A stretch of DNA of 20,503 nucleotides from DASPOF01 sp035626155 (GTDB lineage Bacteria > Desulfobacterota > Binatia > Binatales > Binataceae), in NCBI GenBank assembly GCA_035626155.1, contig DASPOF010000111.1:1-20503 (forward strand). The letters are read 5' to 3'. A model generated the notes under the pieces. That model searched no databases, was not told the DNA's origin, and saw only the letters and a list, made by a program, of their open reading frames with translations. The translations under genes and the position numbers were made by a program. Of this stretch, positions 1 through 6,937 are shown piece after piece (positions within the stretch are counted from its first letter, which is position 1; each line of letters starts with the position of its first letter).

Positions 1-56
1 CGAATCAAGATACAAGGTTAGGAAGGGGGTCCTGATCGGGCCAGTAAAGAGTTTCC

Positions 57-779
57 CTACCGCGAGGCGAACAGGCGGCCGGCGGCGTAAGTGACGGTTG
101 CGGCGGCGATGCCGGTCAGCATGCTCTCGAGCCCGCTGCGCCACCACTGGCGATTGGTGATTCTCGTCTTCGCCGCGCCCACTCCGAACAGGACCAGGAT
201 GGTCGCCAGCGCGGAGGCGACGATCCCCTCGCGCGGCGCGAGGAACACGTACGGGGCCAGCGGCACCGCGGCTCCCGACAGGTAGGCGAGTCCCACGGTC
301 AGCCCGGAACGCAGCGGCCGATCGAACGACTCGCTCGAAAATCCCAGCTCCTCGCGCATCATCACGTCCGACCACCTTTCGGGATCGGCGGTGATATGCG
401 CGACGATCTGATCGAGCAGCTTCCCGGCAAAGCCCTTGGCGCGGTAAATCGTGCTTATCTCCTCGCGCTCGCGATCGGGCCATTTGCGGATTTCCTCGCG
501 CTCGCGTTCGATTTCGCTCAGATAGAATTCGATCTGGGATCGCGCGGAGATGAACGCGGCCAGCGCCATCGAGACCGCGCCGCCGAGCATCTCGGCGAGC
601 CCCGCCATCACGACCACGCGCTGCGCGGTAAATGCGCCGGCGACGCCCGAGGTCACCGCGAACGATGCGACGAGCCCGTCGTTCAGCCCGAGCATCAGAT
701 CGCGCACCCAGTTTCCGCCTGCGGCGTGGACCTGTTCGGTATGATGTTCGAACTCGCGCTTGCGAATCCCGATCGCCAT
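57..779 (-). CDS. VIT1/CCC1-family transporter (240 aa)
   Basis: Integral membrane protein of the VIT1/CCC1 family, whose members move iron or manganese across membranes. The N-terminal stretch at residues 23-50 (NWVRDLMLGLNDGLVASFAV and following) is the family signature of the first helix, with the Asp-Gly pair. Hydrophobic segments follow at about 55-78, 155-180, 185-203 and 217-236. A charged Glu/Arg-rich stretch at about 86-110 corresponds to the cytosolic metal-binding region between helices 2 and 3. The length is normal for the family. The start is ATG and the stop TAG is at 57-59. It lies 18 bp downstream of the kinase-like gene and may share its transcript. The transported ion cannot be read from the sequence. 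Confidence 0.9.
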   Translation of the reverse strand: MAIGIRKREFEHHTEQVHAAGGNWVRDLMLGLNDGLVASFAVTSGVAGAFTAQRVVVMAGLAEMLGGAVSMALAAFISARSQIEFYLSEIEREREEIRKWPDREREEISTIYRAKGFAGKLLDQIVAHITADPERWSDVMMREELGFSSESFDRPLRSGLTVGLAYLSGAAVPLAPYVFLAPREGIVASALATILVLFGVGAAKTRITNRQWWRSGLESMLTGIAAATVTYAAGRLFASR

Positions 780-797
780 AGGGAATCCCTCGTGGCG

Positions 798-1661
798 CTA
801 GTTGCGCGCTGACTCGGCGCGCGATCCACCGCGCGCAATTTCCGCATCGCTGCGAACGCCGGCCGCCTCCGAAGCGATCGTCCCGGAGCGCCGCCGGGCG
901 CGCCGTGCGACCTTCGCCTTAAGGCTCAGGATCTCGGCCACGCGCCTTCTCGCCTCGGCGCGGCCGGGCCGGGCGCCCAGGTAAGCGTACAGAAAATCCA
1001 GGCGCGCCGCGCGGCACAGGAAACGTCCGATGCTCCGGTCGAGATGGACCAGGTTCAGCATTCGGCGCCGCCATGAGACCGTTCGCGCGCGCCGGAAATC
1101 TTCGAGGTCAACGAAATAGACCTGGTAGCCGCCGGCGCCGTCATCCCTGACCATCACGTTGGTCTCCTGGAGATCGCGCGTATAGATACCCGAGTCGTGC
1201 AGGCGGCGGACCGCGCGCGCGACGGCATCGGAAATTCGCTTGCGGCGCCGAACGTCGCGGCCCTTGATTCCGCCGGGGCCAAGCGCGAACCGGCTCAGCG
1301 TGTCGGCATCGGCGAGGTACTCACTTGCGAGGTAGCTCGCGCGGATGGCGCCCCACTGGATCGCGTCGAGAGCGGCCAGCGTCGCCGGATGGGGGATTCC
1401 CCGGGCGGCGAGGATGCCTGCGCCGCGCAACGATCGACTCGCGCGCGAGCCGCGGATGCGTTCGATCAGTCCGCGCACCCAAGATGGCGTCGTGGTGCGT
1501 TTGAGGAACGCGGGCGCGTGACCGTCGCCCTCGATCATCCCGGCGAGCGTGCGGCCCTCGGCTTTGTAGGGCCGGAACCGCGCCGACGCGATCAGCTCCT
1601 CGGCGCGCTCCACGAGCGCCCGCGAGCCGGGCGAACTGGCATAGAGTATGTGCCGCTGCAT
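798..1661 (-). CDS. WaaP/InaA-like lipopolysaccharide kinase family protein
   Basis: Protein-kinase-like fold of the Kdo/WaaP/InaA group, which phosphorylates sugars of the lipopolysaccharide core at the inner membrane. Lys54 in AFLKR fits the ATP-anchoring lysine. The catalytic loop is YTRDLQETNVMV, with Asp163 and Asn168. The usual His before Arg-Asp is Thr here. The metal-binding element is VDLEDF, with Asp185 and a second acidic pair. The C-terminal 40 residues are Arg/Ala-rich and probably not part of the fold. The length of 287 aa is near the family norm. No other LPS-core gene is in the window, so the substrate is unknown. A different small-molecule or protein kinase of the same fold is possible. 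It lies 67 bp from the LLM gene on the same strand. Confidence 0.78.
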   Translation of the reverse strand: MQRHILYASSPGSRALVERAEELIASARFRPYKAEGRTLAGMIEGDGHAPAFLKRTTTPSWVRGLIERIRGSRASRSLRGAGILAARGIPHPATLAALDAIQWGAIRASYLASEYLADADTLSRFALGPGGIKGRDVRRRKRISDAVARAVRRLHDSGIYTRDLQETNVMVRDDGAGGYQVYFVDLEDFRRARTVSWRRRMLNLVHLDRSIGRFLCRAARLDFLYAYLGARPGRAEARRRVAEILSLKAKVARRARRRSGTIASEAAGVRSDAEIARGGSRAESARN

Positions 1662-1728
1662 TGGCGGCCGGCGGTTATCTCCCGAAATTCGTCACCGCTT
1701 CGGCAATACCGCGGGCGGGCCGCTCAAC

Positions 1729-2748
1729 TCAACCGTTGAACTTGCGCGTCAGCTTGCGCCACTCGGCATCGTTTATTCCGGCGCGGTACGGAATGTAGAA
1801 TGCGACGCGATCGAGCAGCCCGTCGTAGCGCTCCATCACCTTGTCGGCGATATCGTCATACGTGCCGGTGACCGCGAACACGTCGAGCATCTCGTCGGTG
1901 ATTTCGCTCGCCATTCCGCCCCAGTCGCCCTTGGCGGCTTTCGCGTTGAGGCGGAGCACGACGTCGCCCCAGCCGTGGGTGGCGAGCACGACGGTGTAGG
2001 TGCGCGTCGAGGCATAGAACGAAATCTGCTGGCGCACCCCCGCCTTGGCCGCCTCGATTTCATCGTTGTTGCGCCCGACGATTACGAATGCGGTGGTCCC
2101 AATCGTGAAATCCTTGCGGGTGCGGCCCGATTTGGCCAGGCCCTTCTCGACGTTCGGAATCACGAACTCGCGGAGATATTTCGGCGAGTTGAACGGATGC
2201 GCATGGAGGCCGTCGCAGATCTCGCCCGCAAGGCGCAGGATGTGCTCGTTCACCCCGGCGATCCAGATCGGGATGTTCGGATAGTTGTGGCTGGGCGGAG
2301 TGAAAGCCGGCGTCATCAGCGAGAAATTGTAGTACTTGCCCTCGTACTTGAGCCTTGTCCCGCCTTGCGACCAGCATTTGAAGATCGCGCGAAGCGACTC
2401 GACGTACTCGCGCAGGCGCGGCACGGGCGCATCCCACTTGACGCTGAACCGCCGCTCGTTATGGCCCTTGACCTGCGTGCCGAGCCCCAGGATGAAGCGC
2501 CCCTCGGACATGCCGGCGAGTTCCCACGCGGTGTACGCGGTGACCATGGGGCTTCGCGGAAATGCGATCGCGACCGAGGTGCCCATCTTGATGCGCCGGG
2601 TGTGCTCGGCGATGAGCGGGATCGGGAGGAAGCTGTTGTTGCCCATCTCCGCGGTCCAGATCGCATCGAAGCCCGCCTCTTCAGCCGCCTTGGCGGCCGC
2701 GGGCACATCGCGCAGATCACGCGCGGCCAGTCCTGTGTCGAGTTTCAT
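1729..2748 (-). CDS. LLM-class F420-dependent oxidoreductase (TIGR03617-like)
   Basis: Luciferase-like (alpha/beta) TIM-barrel oxidoreductase of 339 aa that is expected to use coenzyme F420. The N-terminal pattern MKLDTGL, then AAEEAGFDAIWTAE, IAEHTRRIKMGTSVAIAFPR at about 46-65, SEGRFILGLGTQVKGHNERR at about 81-100 and the MTPAFTPP loop near 145 are the order of motifs I know from the TIGR03617 subfamily. The final part carries the usual DDIADKVMERY helix. Substrates of this subfamily are not generally known. Translation starts at ATG. The gene is separated by 67-75 bp from the same-strand genes on either side. F420 use is inferred from the family and no F420 biosynthesis gene is present here. 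Confidence 0.9.
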   Translation of the reverse strand: MKLDTGLAARDLRDVPAAAKAAEEAGFDAIWTAEMGNNSFLPIPLIAEHTRRIKMGTSVAIAFPRSPMVTAYTAWELAGMSEGRFILGLGTQVKGHNERRFSVKWDAPVPRLREYVESLRAIFKCWSQGGTRLKYEGKYYNFSLMTPAFTPPSHNYPNIPIWIAGVNEHILRLAGEICDGLHAHPFNSPKYLREFVIPNVEKGLAKSGRTRKDFTIGTTAFVIVGRNNDEIEAAKAGVRQQISFYASTRTYTVVLATHGWGDVVLRLNAKAAKGDWGGMASEITDEMLDVFAVTGTYDDIADKVMERYDGLLDRVAFYIPYRAGINDAEWRKLTRKFNG

Positions 2749-2823
2749 GATTGAAGCGCTCCGTCGCCCGGCATTCGCCGCGGCGCGCGGATCGTAACAG
2801 AGCGCGCAATCCCGTGAAAAGGG

Positions 2824-3654
2824 CTATCCTGCGCGACCTTGCGGCGCGCGCGAGCGCAGAACGGCGAGCAGGCGTGCCGGATAATCGCTGAGGATTCCAT
2901 CCACGCCGATATCCAGCAGCCCGCGCATCTCGGCTTCCTCGTTGACCGTCCAGACGTGGACCTCGAGGCCAGCGCGATGGGCAAACTCGACGACCTCGGG
3001 CGTGGCCAGCCTCCATCCCTCGTACTCGGGAGGAATCTGGAGCGCGGCGCCGCGCGGACGGTAGTCCGCCTTGCGTGCCGCCATCGCCATGAGAAATTCC
3101 TCTATTTCTCCGCGCGGGAGATTCGTCGGCAGGTCCGGTGCGAGCGCTCGCACCTCATCGATCGGCGCCTGATGCTCGCTCGCGATCAACACGAGCCTGC
3201 GCGCCCCGCCGCGATCGATCACCTCGAGCAGCCGGCGCACGAGGCTCGGCGCGACCTGCTTGATTTCGATCACGATCCGAATCCCCGGGAATGCGGCGAG
3301 AACGTCGGCAAGCCTCGGTATGCCGGCTCCGCGCCCGCGAAACGGAAAGTTCGCGCCGTCGGCCGTGAACGTGGAGCCGGCATCGGCGCTGGCAATTTCC
3401 TTCCACGCCGTCCCGCAAATCGCGACGTCGCGGCCGCAGGTGCGCAGCAGGTTCTCGTCGTGGCACACGACGATTTCGCCGTCGCGCGTCATGTGCACGT
3501 CGAGCTCGAAATATCGAGCGCCCGCATCGGCGGCGGCGCGAAAAGAAATCAGGGTGTTTTCCGGGAACTCGCCTCCGGCGCCGCGATGCGCCATCACGCG
3601 CGGCAACGGAAGCGAGAAGAAATCACTATTGAGCGAAGTGGGGTGCGAACTCAC
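2824..3654 (-). CDS. Glycerophosphodiester phosphodiesterase
   Basis: GDPD-family TIM barrel that hydrolyses glycerophosphodiesters to sn-glycerol 3-phosphate and an alcohol. The motif order is complete: HRGA at 23-26, PENT at 31-34, the metal-binding ELDVH at 50-54, HDENL at 65-69, VIEIK in the middle and the late VWTVNEE strand with DGILSDYP near the end. The length of 276 aa is typical. No signal peptide is visible, so the enzyme is probably cytosolic. The indicated start codon is GTG with no clear Shine-Dalgarno. An internal ATG at residue 21 (GTGATGGCGCAT context) would give a product starting two residues before the HRGA motif and is a real alternative. The gene begins 14 bp after the M23 peptidase gene and is probably co-transcribed with it. 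Confidence 0.92.
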   Translation of the reverse strand: MSSHPTSLNSDFFSLPLPRVMAHRGAGGEFPENTLISFRAAADAGARYFELDVHMTRDGEIVVCHDENLLRTCGRDVAICGTAWKEIASADAGSTFTADGANFPFRGRGAGIPRLADVLAAFPGIRIVIEIKQVAPSLVRRLLEVIDRGGARRLVLIASEHQAPIDEVRALAPDLPTNLPRGEIEEFLMAMAARKADYRPRGAALQIPPEYEGWRLATPEVVEFAHRAGLEVHVWTVNEEAEMRGLLDIGVDGILSDYPARLLAVLRSRAPQGRAG

Positions 3655-3668
3655 CGGCGCTGGCGCGG

Positions 3669-5156
3669 CTACATCGCGCTGTCGCCGGCGGTCACGCTCT
3701 CGGTCGCGCCGACGACCGAGCCCGTGCGGCGCCGCGAGATGCGCTGGTGAAGGCGCCGATGCGCGTTCTTTCCGCTCAGGCGTTTCAGCGTCACATGGTA
3801 CAAATCACCGAGCGGTGAAATCGCGGGCTTTCGCGCTTCGGCCGCCACAAAGTGGCTGCTCAAGTCGGGAAGCTTTGCCAGCGCGCCCTCGTAGCGGTGC
3901 TTGATGTTCTCGAACACCGCCTTCATCCGAGGCGAGACCTCGTGATGCAATCCCAGCTTCTGGGTCAGCGGATTGATATAGTTGCCCTGTTTCTCCAGCC
4001 CGTAGTGCAGATGCGGTCCGGTCGAGAGTCCCGTCGAACCGACCCATCCAATCACCTGCCCCATCCTGACGGACCTGCCCGATTTCACATCCGGGCTGAT
4101 CCGGGAGAGATGGCCGTAAATGCTGGTCATCTGGCACTCATGCTCGAGTCGGACGTAATTGCCGAGCTCGCCGCCCCATCCCGCGGCCCCGACTCGTCCG
4201 TCGGCAACCGCCTTGACCGGGGTTCCATACTCCGCGACCAGATCGACCCCGACGTGCGGGCGATATTCGTGGAGGATCGGATGGTAGCGATGGAAGGTGA
4301 ACCCGGATGAGATGTATTTGAAATTCAGCGGGAAGCGGAGGAACTGGGGACCGAGCGCGTGTCCCTGCTCATCGTAAAGATGCGCGCGGCCCTGCTCGTC
4401 GCGGAACGCGAAAGCCTTCAGCGACCGATCGCCGAAGCTGATCTGCGCGGCCTCGACGTCCCCGGTCAGATGATAATTGCCGTCGCGGCTGATCTTTTCA
4501 TAGTAGATGAGCTTTACGGCCGACCCCGGGCGCAGATGGTCGAGGTCGCGCCGGTCCGCGAAGGCGTCTTTCAGCGATTCGACAATCGACCCCGGCACGC
4601 CATGGCGCGCCGCCGCGCGCGTGAAGCCGTCGCGAACCGCAAAACTCATCTGGATCGGCCGCTCGACGTATTCGATAGGAATGATCGAGGACTTAACGAC
4701 CATGTTGCCGAGGTTCGCAAGCACGACCGATGTTCCCGCATCGACGTCGTACTTTAAGCCTCGAAGTTCGCCGGTTTCCGGGTCCTTATAAAGGGTGAAC
4801 CGATGGCCTTTGCGCAGGTATCGGGTCGATGCCGCCCGCTGAAATAACCCGTTCCAACGCAGGGCCTCATCGGGTTCGAGCCCGGATTCCTCCAGGTATT
4901 TCGTAACCGATGCGGTGCGGTCCAGCTCGAGGCTGATCCTGATCGATTCGGGGGCGGGCGTTACATCCTCGGTGTCCTCGGCGACGTTCTCATCGACCCG
5001 CCCTGCGGAAATTTGCTGGAGGTCCTGGTCTGAGAGCGAACTTGGCGAGCTACTGCTGAAGAACAGGTTGAGCGCCGCGATTGTTGTGAGCGCTGCGACC
5101 ACCACCGCGGTCGAAGCCCGCAACACCGCCGCCCTGCTTCTCAGCCGGGAGTGCAT
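3669..5156 (-). CDS. Membrane-anchored M23/LytM-family metallopeptidase
   Basis: Peptidoglycan endopeptidase or an amidase-activator-like protein of 495 aa, with an architecture like MepM. An N-terminal hydrophobic segment at about 16-33 acts as membrane anchor or uncleaved signal. A region at about 75-265 resembles the OapA/LysM-like and linker domains that precede LytM in this family. The LytM domain covers about 285-400. Its zinc ligands are intact: His301 and Asp305 in HVGVD, and His384 in GPHLHYGL (with His382). His349 in YGHL is also present. These residues predict an active enzyme. The tail from about 405 to 495 is basic and of unclear role. The start is ATG without a strong ribosome-binding site. 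It is divergent from ruvX across a 121-bp gap that must hold both promoters. Confidence 0.93.
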   Translation of the reverse strand: MHSRLRSRAAVLRASTAVVVAALTTIAALNLFFSSSSPSSLSDQDLQQISAGRVDENVAEDTEDVTPAPESIRISLELDRTASVTKYLEESGLEPDEALRWNGLFQRAASTRYLRKGHRFTLYKDPETGELRGLKYDVDAGTSVVLANLGNMVVKSSIIPIEYVERPIQMSFAVRDGFTRAAARHGVPGSIVESLKDAFADRRDLDHLRPGSAVKLIYYEKISRDGNYHLTGDVEAAQISFGDRSLKAFAFRDEQGRAHLYDEQGHALGPQFLRFPLNFKYISSGFTFHRYHPILHEYRPHVGVDLVAEYGTPVKAVADGRVGAAGWGGELGNYVRLEHECQMTSIYGHLSRISPDVKSGRSVRMGQVIGWVGSTGLSTGPHLHYGLEKQGNYINPLTQKLGLHHEVSPRMKAVFENIKHRYEGALAKLPDLSSHFVAAEARKPAISPLGDLYHVTLKRLSGKNAHRRLHQRISRRRTGSVVGATESVTAGDSAM

Positions 5157-5277
5157 CGCTCGCGAACTTAAGGGATTTGGCCGGGCAAATCAACTCCGCG
5201 ACGTCGTTTGTTTACACAACGGACACCCCGGATGGCTCCCGTGTTTACGCCCTGTTAGCATCTGAAACGGTCAATCG
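5157..5277. promoter_or_regulatory. Divergent intergenic region between M23 peptidase and ruvX
   Basis: This 121-bp gap lies between two divergently read genes and should contain promoters for the minus-strand envelope cluster and the ruvX-mltG pair. It is visibly more AT-rich than its surroundings in the part near 5205-5240. A small interrupted inverted motif, TTGT-TTAC-ACAA, sits there. I could not identify convincing -35/-10 pairs on either strand, so this is a positional call only. Confidence 0.4.
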
Positions 5278-5691
5278 ATGGCATTTGTGGCGGTAGATCT
5301 TGGTAAACGTCGAATCGGACTTGCGATCAGCGAAGGTGCCGGTGCCTATCCATTAGGCACCTTCGAACGACGCTCCTTGAGCCGCGACCTGCGAGAGATC
5401 GCCACGCGGCTGGAATCCCGGGGAGTCTGCCGGCTGGTGGTCGGCCTCCCGCTCAACATGGACGGCAGCGAGGGCCCGGCGGCGCGCTCGGCTCGCGCCT
5501 TCGCCGGAAAACTGGGCGCCGCCCTTGCACTGCCCGTCGATCTGTTCGACGAGCGGCTGACGAGCATCGAGGCCGAGCATCGGCTCGCCGGCTCCGTGCC
5601 CGCCGGGCGCAAGCGGGCGGCGATCGATGCGGTTGCCGCGGCGATCATTCTCGAAGGATGGCTCGAGGCGCACCGAACCGCCGCTAAGTGA
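5278..5691 (+). CDS. ruvX: RuvX/YqgF Holliday-junction resolvase-like nuclease
   Basis: RNase H-fold nuclease of 137 aa in the YqgF/RuvX family, linked to Holliday-junction resolution and, in some bacteria, to pre-16S rRNA 5' processing. The motif order is complete. VDLGKRRIGLA at 6-16 carries the first catalytic Asp. VVGLPLNMDG lies near 54-63, DERLTS near 91-96, and IDAVAAAIILEGWL at about 117-130 carries the last Asp. The start ATG has no strong Shine-Dalgarno. It is followed 33 bp later by mltG on the same strand. The ruvX-mltG neighbourhood is a common bacterial arrangement, which supports both calls. Confidence 0.95.
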   Translation: MAFVAVDLGKRRIGLAISEGAGAYPLGTFERRSLSRDLREIATRLESRGVCRLVVGLPLNMDGSEGPAARSARAFAGKLGAALALPVDLFDERLTSIEAEHRLAGSVPAGRKRAAIDAVAAAIILEGWLEAHRTAAK

Positions 5692-5724
5692 TCGGAACGC
5701 AGAAGATTCGCCCGCCGGCGCCTG

Positions 5725-6768
5725 ATGCCTAAGACGAAAATCGCGATCGCGCTTCTGGCAGTGCTCACCGCGATGCTCTCGGCCGCATTTTCGGTTCGCT
5801 ATTACTGGATTTTGGCGCCCGAACCCTTCGAATCGCCGCGACTGGTTGCGATCGAACGGGGCGAGCGATTCCGCACCGTCGCCGCGGCGCTCGCCCGGGC
5901 TGGCGTCGTCCGCAGCGCTACGGCGATGGTCCTCTACGGCGAGCTGACCGGCCAGGCACGCCAGATAAAGCCCGGCGATTACGAGTTCAGGGGCGGCGAG
6001 CGGATTCCCGACGTGATGCGTCACCTGGTCAGTGGAGACTTCGTCGTGATCACCGTGGTCGTGCCCGAGGGACTCGACATCGACGGCATCGCCGAGCGGT
6101 TGCAGCTTGCGGGGCTTGCCTGCCAGGGCGATTTCGAGCGGGCCGCGCGACGTGGCCCGGTCGTGCGTGCGCTCGGGCTCGAGCCGCTCGGCGCCGAGGG
6201 GTTTCTATTTCCGGCAACCTATCGATTCTCGCCGCGGGTAAGCCCCAACGAGGTCCTCGAGGCAATGCTGGCGCGCTTTTACCAGGTGCTGACGCCGCGG
6301 GTTGAAGAGCGGATGTTTGCGCTCGGGCTTACCGCGCGACAGCTTGTGACGATGGCGTCGATCGTGGAGAAGGAGGCCAAGGTGGCGGGCGAGCGCCCGC
6401 TCATCGCGAGCGTTTTCTACAACCGGCTCCGGCGCGGAATGCCGCTTCAGTCCGATCCCACCGCTGAGTATAGTGTTCAAGGGCAAGCCAGTTCGGCAGC
6501 GACCGCAGTGCGCATTCCATCCGAGTTCAACACCTACGCGCGCGCGGGCCTTCCGCCCGGACCGATTGCGAACCCGGGATTGCGGTCGATCGATGCGGCG
6601 CTCTATCCGGCGCAATCCGAATTCCTTTATTTTGTGGCCCGCGATGACGGAACCCATGTTTTCTCGCGATCTTTCGATGAGCATCGGCGCACCATCGCGG
6701 CGCTCAAGCGGTCGGCTGCGCGCTCCGGATCGCCGCCCAAGCCGCTCGTAGTCCGTCGCGCGAATTAG
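5725..6768 (+). CDS. mltG: Endolytic murein transglycosylase MltG
   Basis: Inner-membrane lytic transglycosylase of 347 aa that cuts nascent glycan strands and is thought to end their elongation. A single N-terminal helix at about 5-29 anchors it. The LysM-like part, with GERFRTVAAALARAGVV, spans about 40-105. The YceG/MltG catalytic domain follows, with the signature ASIVEKE at 211-217 holding the catalytic Glu (Glu215 or Glu217). FYNRLRRGMPLQSDPT lies at 231-246, TYARAGLPPGPIANPG at 270-285 and the final YFVARDDGTHVFS motif at about 302-314. All the usual parts are present. The ribosome-binding site is weak. It is followed by a 169-bp gap and the Bat-type operon. Confidence 0.95.
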   Translation: MPKTKIAIALLAVLTAMLSAAFSVRYYWILAPEPFESPRLVAIERGERFRTVAAALARAGVVRSATAMVLYGELTGQARQIKPGDYEFRGGERIPDVMRHLVSGDFVVITVVVPEGLDIDGIAERLQLAGLACQGDFERAARRGPVVRALGLEPLGAEGFLFPATYRFSPRVSPNEVLEAMLARFYQVLTPRVEERMFALGLTARQLVTMASIVEKEAKVAGERPLIASVFYNRLRRGMPLQSDPTAEYSVQGQASSAATAVRIPSEFNTYARAGLPPGPIANPGLRSIDAALYPAQSEFLYFVARDDGTHVFSRSFDEHRRTIAALKRSAARSGSPPKPLVVRRAN

Positions 6769-6937
6769 CTAAAAAGGTGTATTGAGAAATGTCGCGCCAT
6801 TCAGGTCTCCCGCCCGGCTGTTTGCCGCGAGCGAGGATTGAGAAGGCGCTGCCCGATGCCTTGCTGCCAGCCGGAGTAACAAAGAACGCGCAGGGGGTTG
6901 AGAACAGTTTCCCGCCGCCCTGTATAATCGTCGGATT
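6769..6937. other. Intergenic region upstream of the Bat-type operon
   Basis: This 169-bp gap lies between mltG and the first gene of the MoxR/VWA operon. Its right end holds the promoter annotated separately. I see no terminator-like hairpin followed by T residues after mltG, so some read-through is possible. No ORF here looks genuine. Confidence 0.5.
6898..6928 (+). promoter_or_regulatory. Sigma70-like promoter of the MoxR/VWA operon
   Basis: TTGAGA at 6898-6903 differs by one base from the consensus -35. TATAAT at 6923-6928 is a perfect -10. The spacer is 19 bp, slightly long. A start site about 7 bp downstream would fall near 6935, only a few bases before the GTG start at 6938, so the transcript would be nearly leaderless. 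If translation instead starts at the in-frame GTG at 6956, the leader would be about 20 nt. The perfect -10 is notable in DNA this GC-rich. Confidence 0.6.

Noticed and set aside
1648..2754. 368-aa plus-strand open frame opposite the LLM oxidoreductase
   Set aside because: The minus-strand gene has clear family motifs over its whole length. The opposing frame is compositional shadow.
4860..4900. GGTTCGAGCC-type sequence resembling a tRNA T-arm
   Set aside because: It lies inside the M23 peptidase coding frame, and no acceptor, D or anticodon stems can be folded around it.
5205..5222. TTGT-TTAC-ACAA as an operator palindrome
   Set aside because: Only four bases per arm match and the flanks do not extend the symmetry. 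Too short to claim a binding site.
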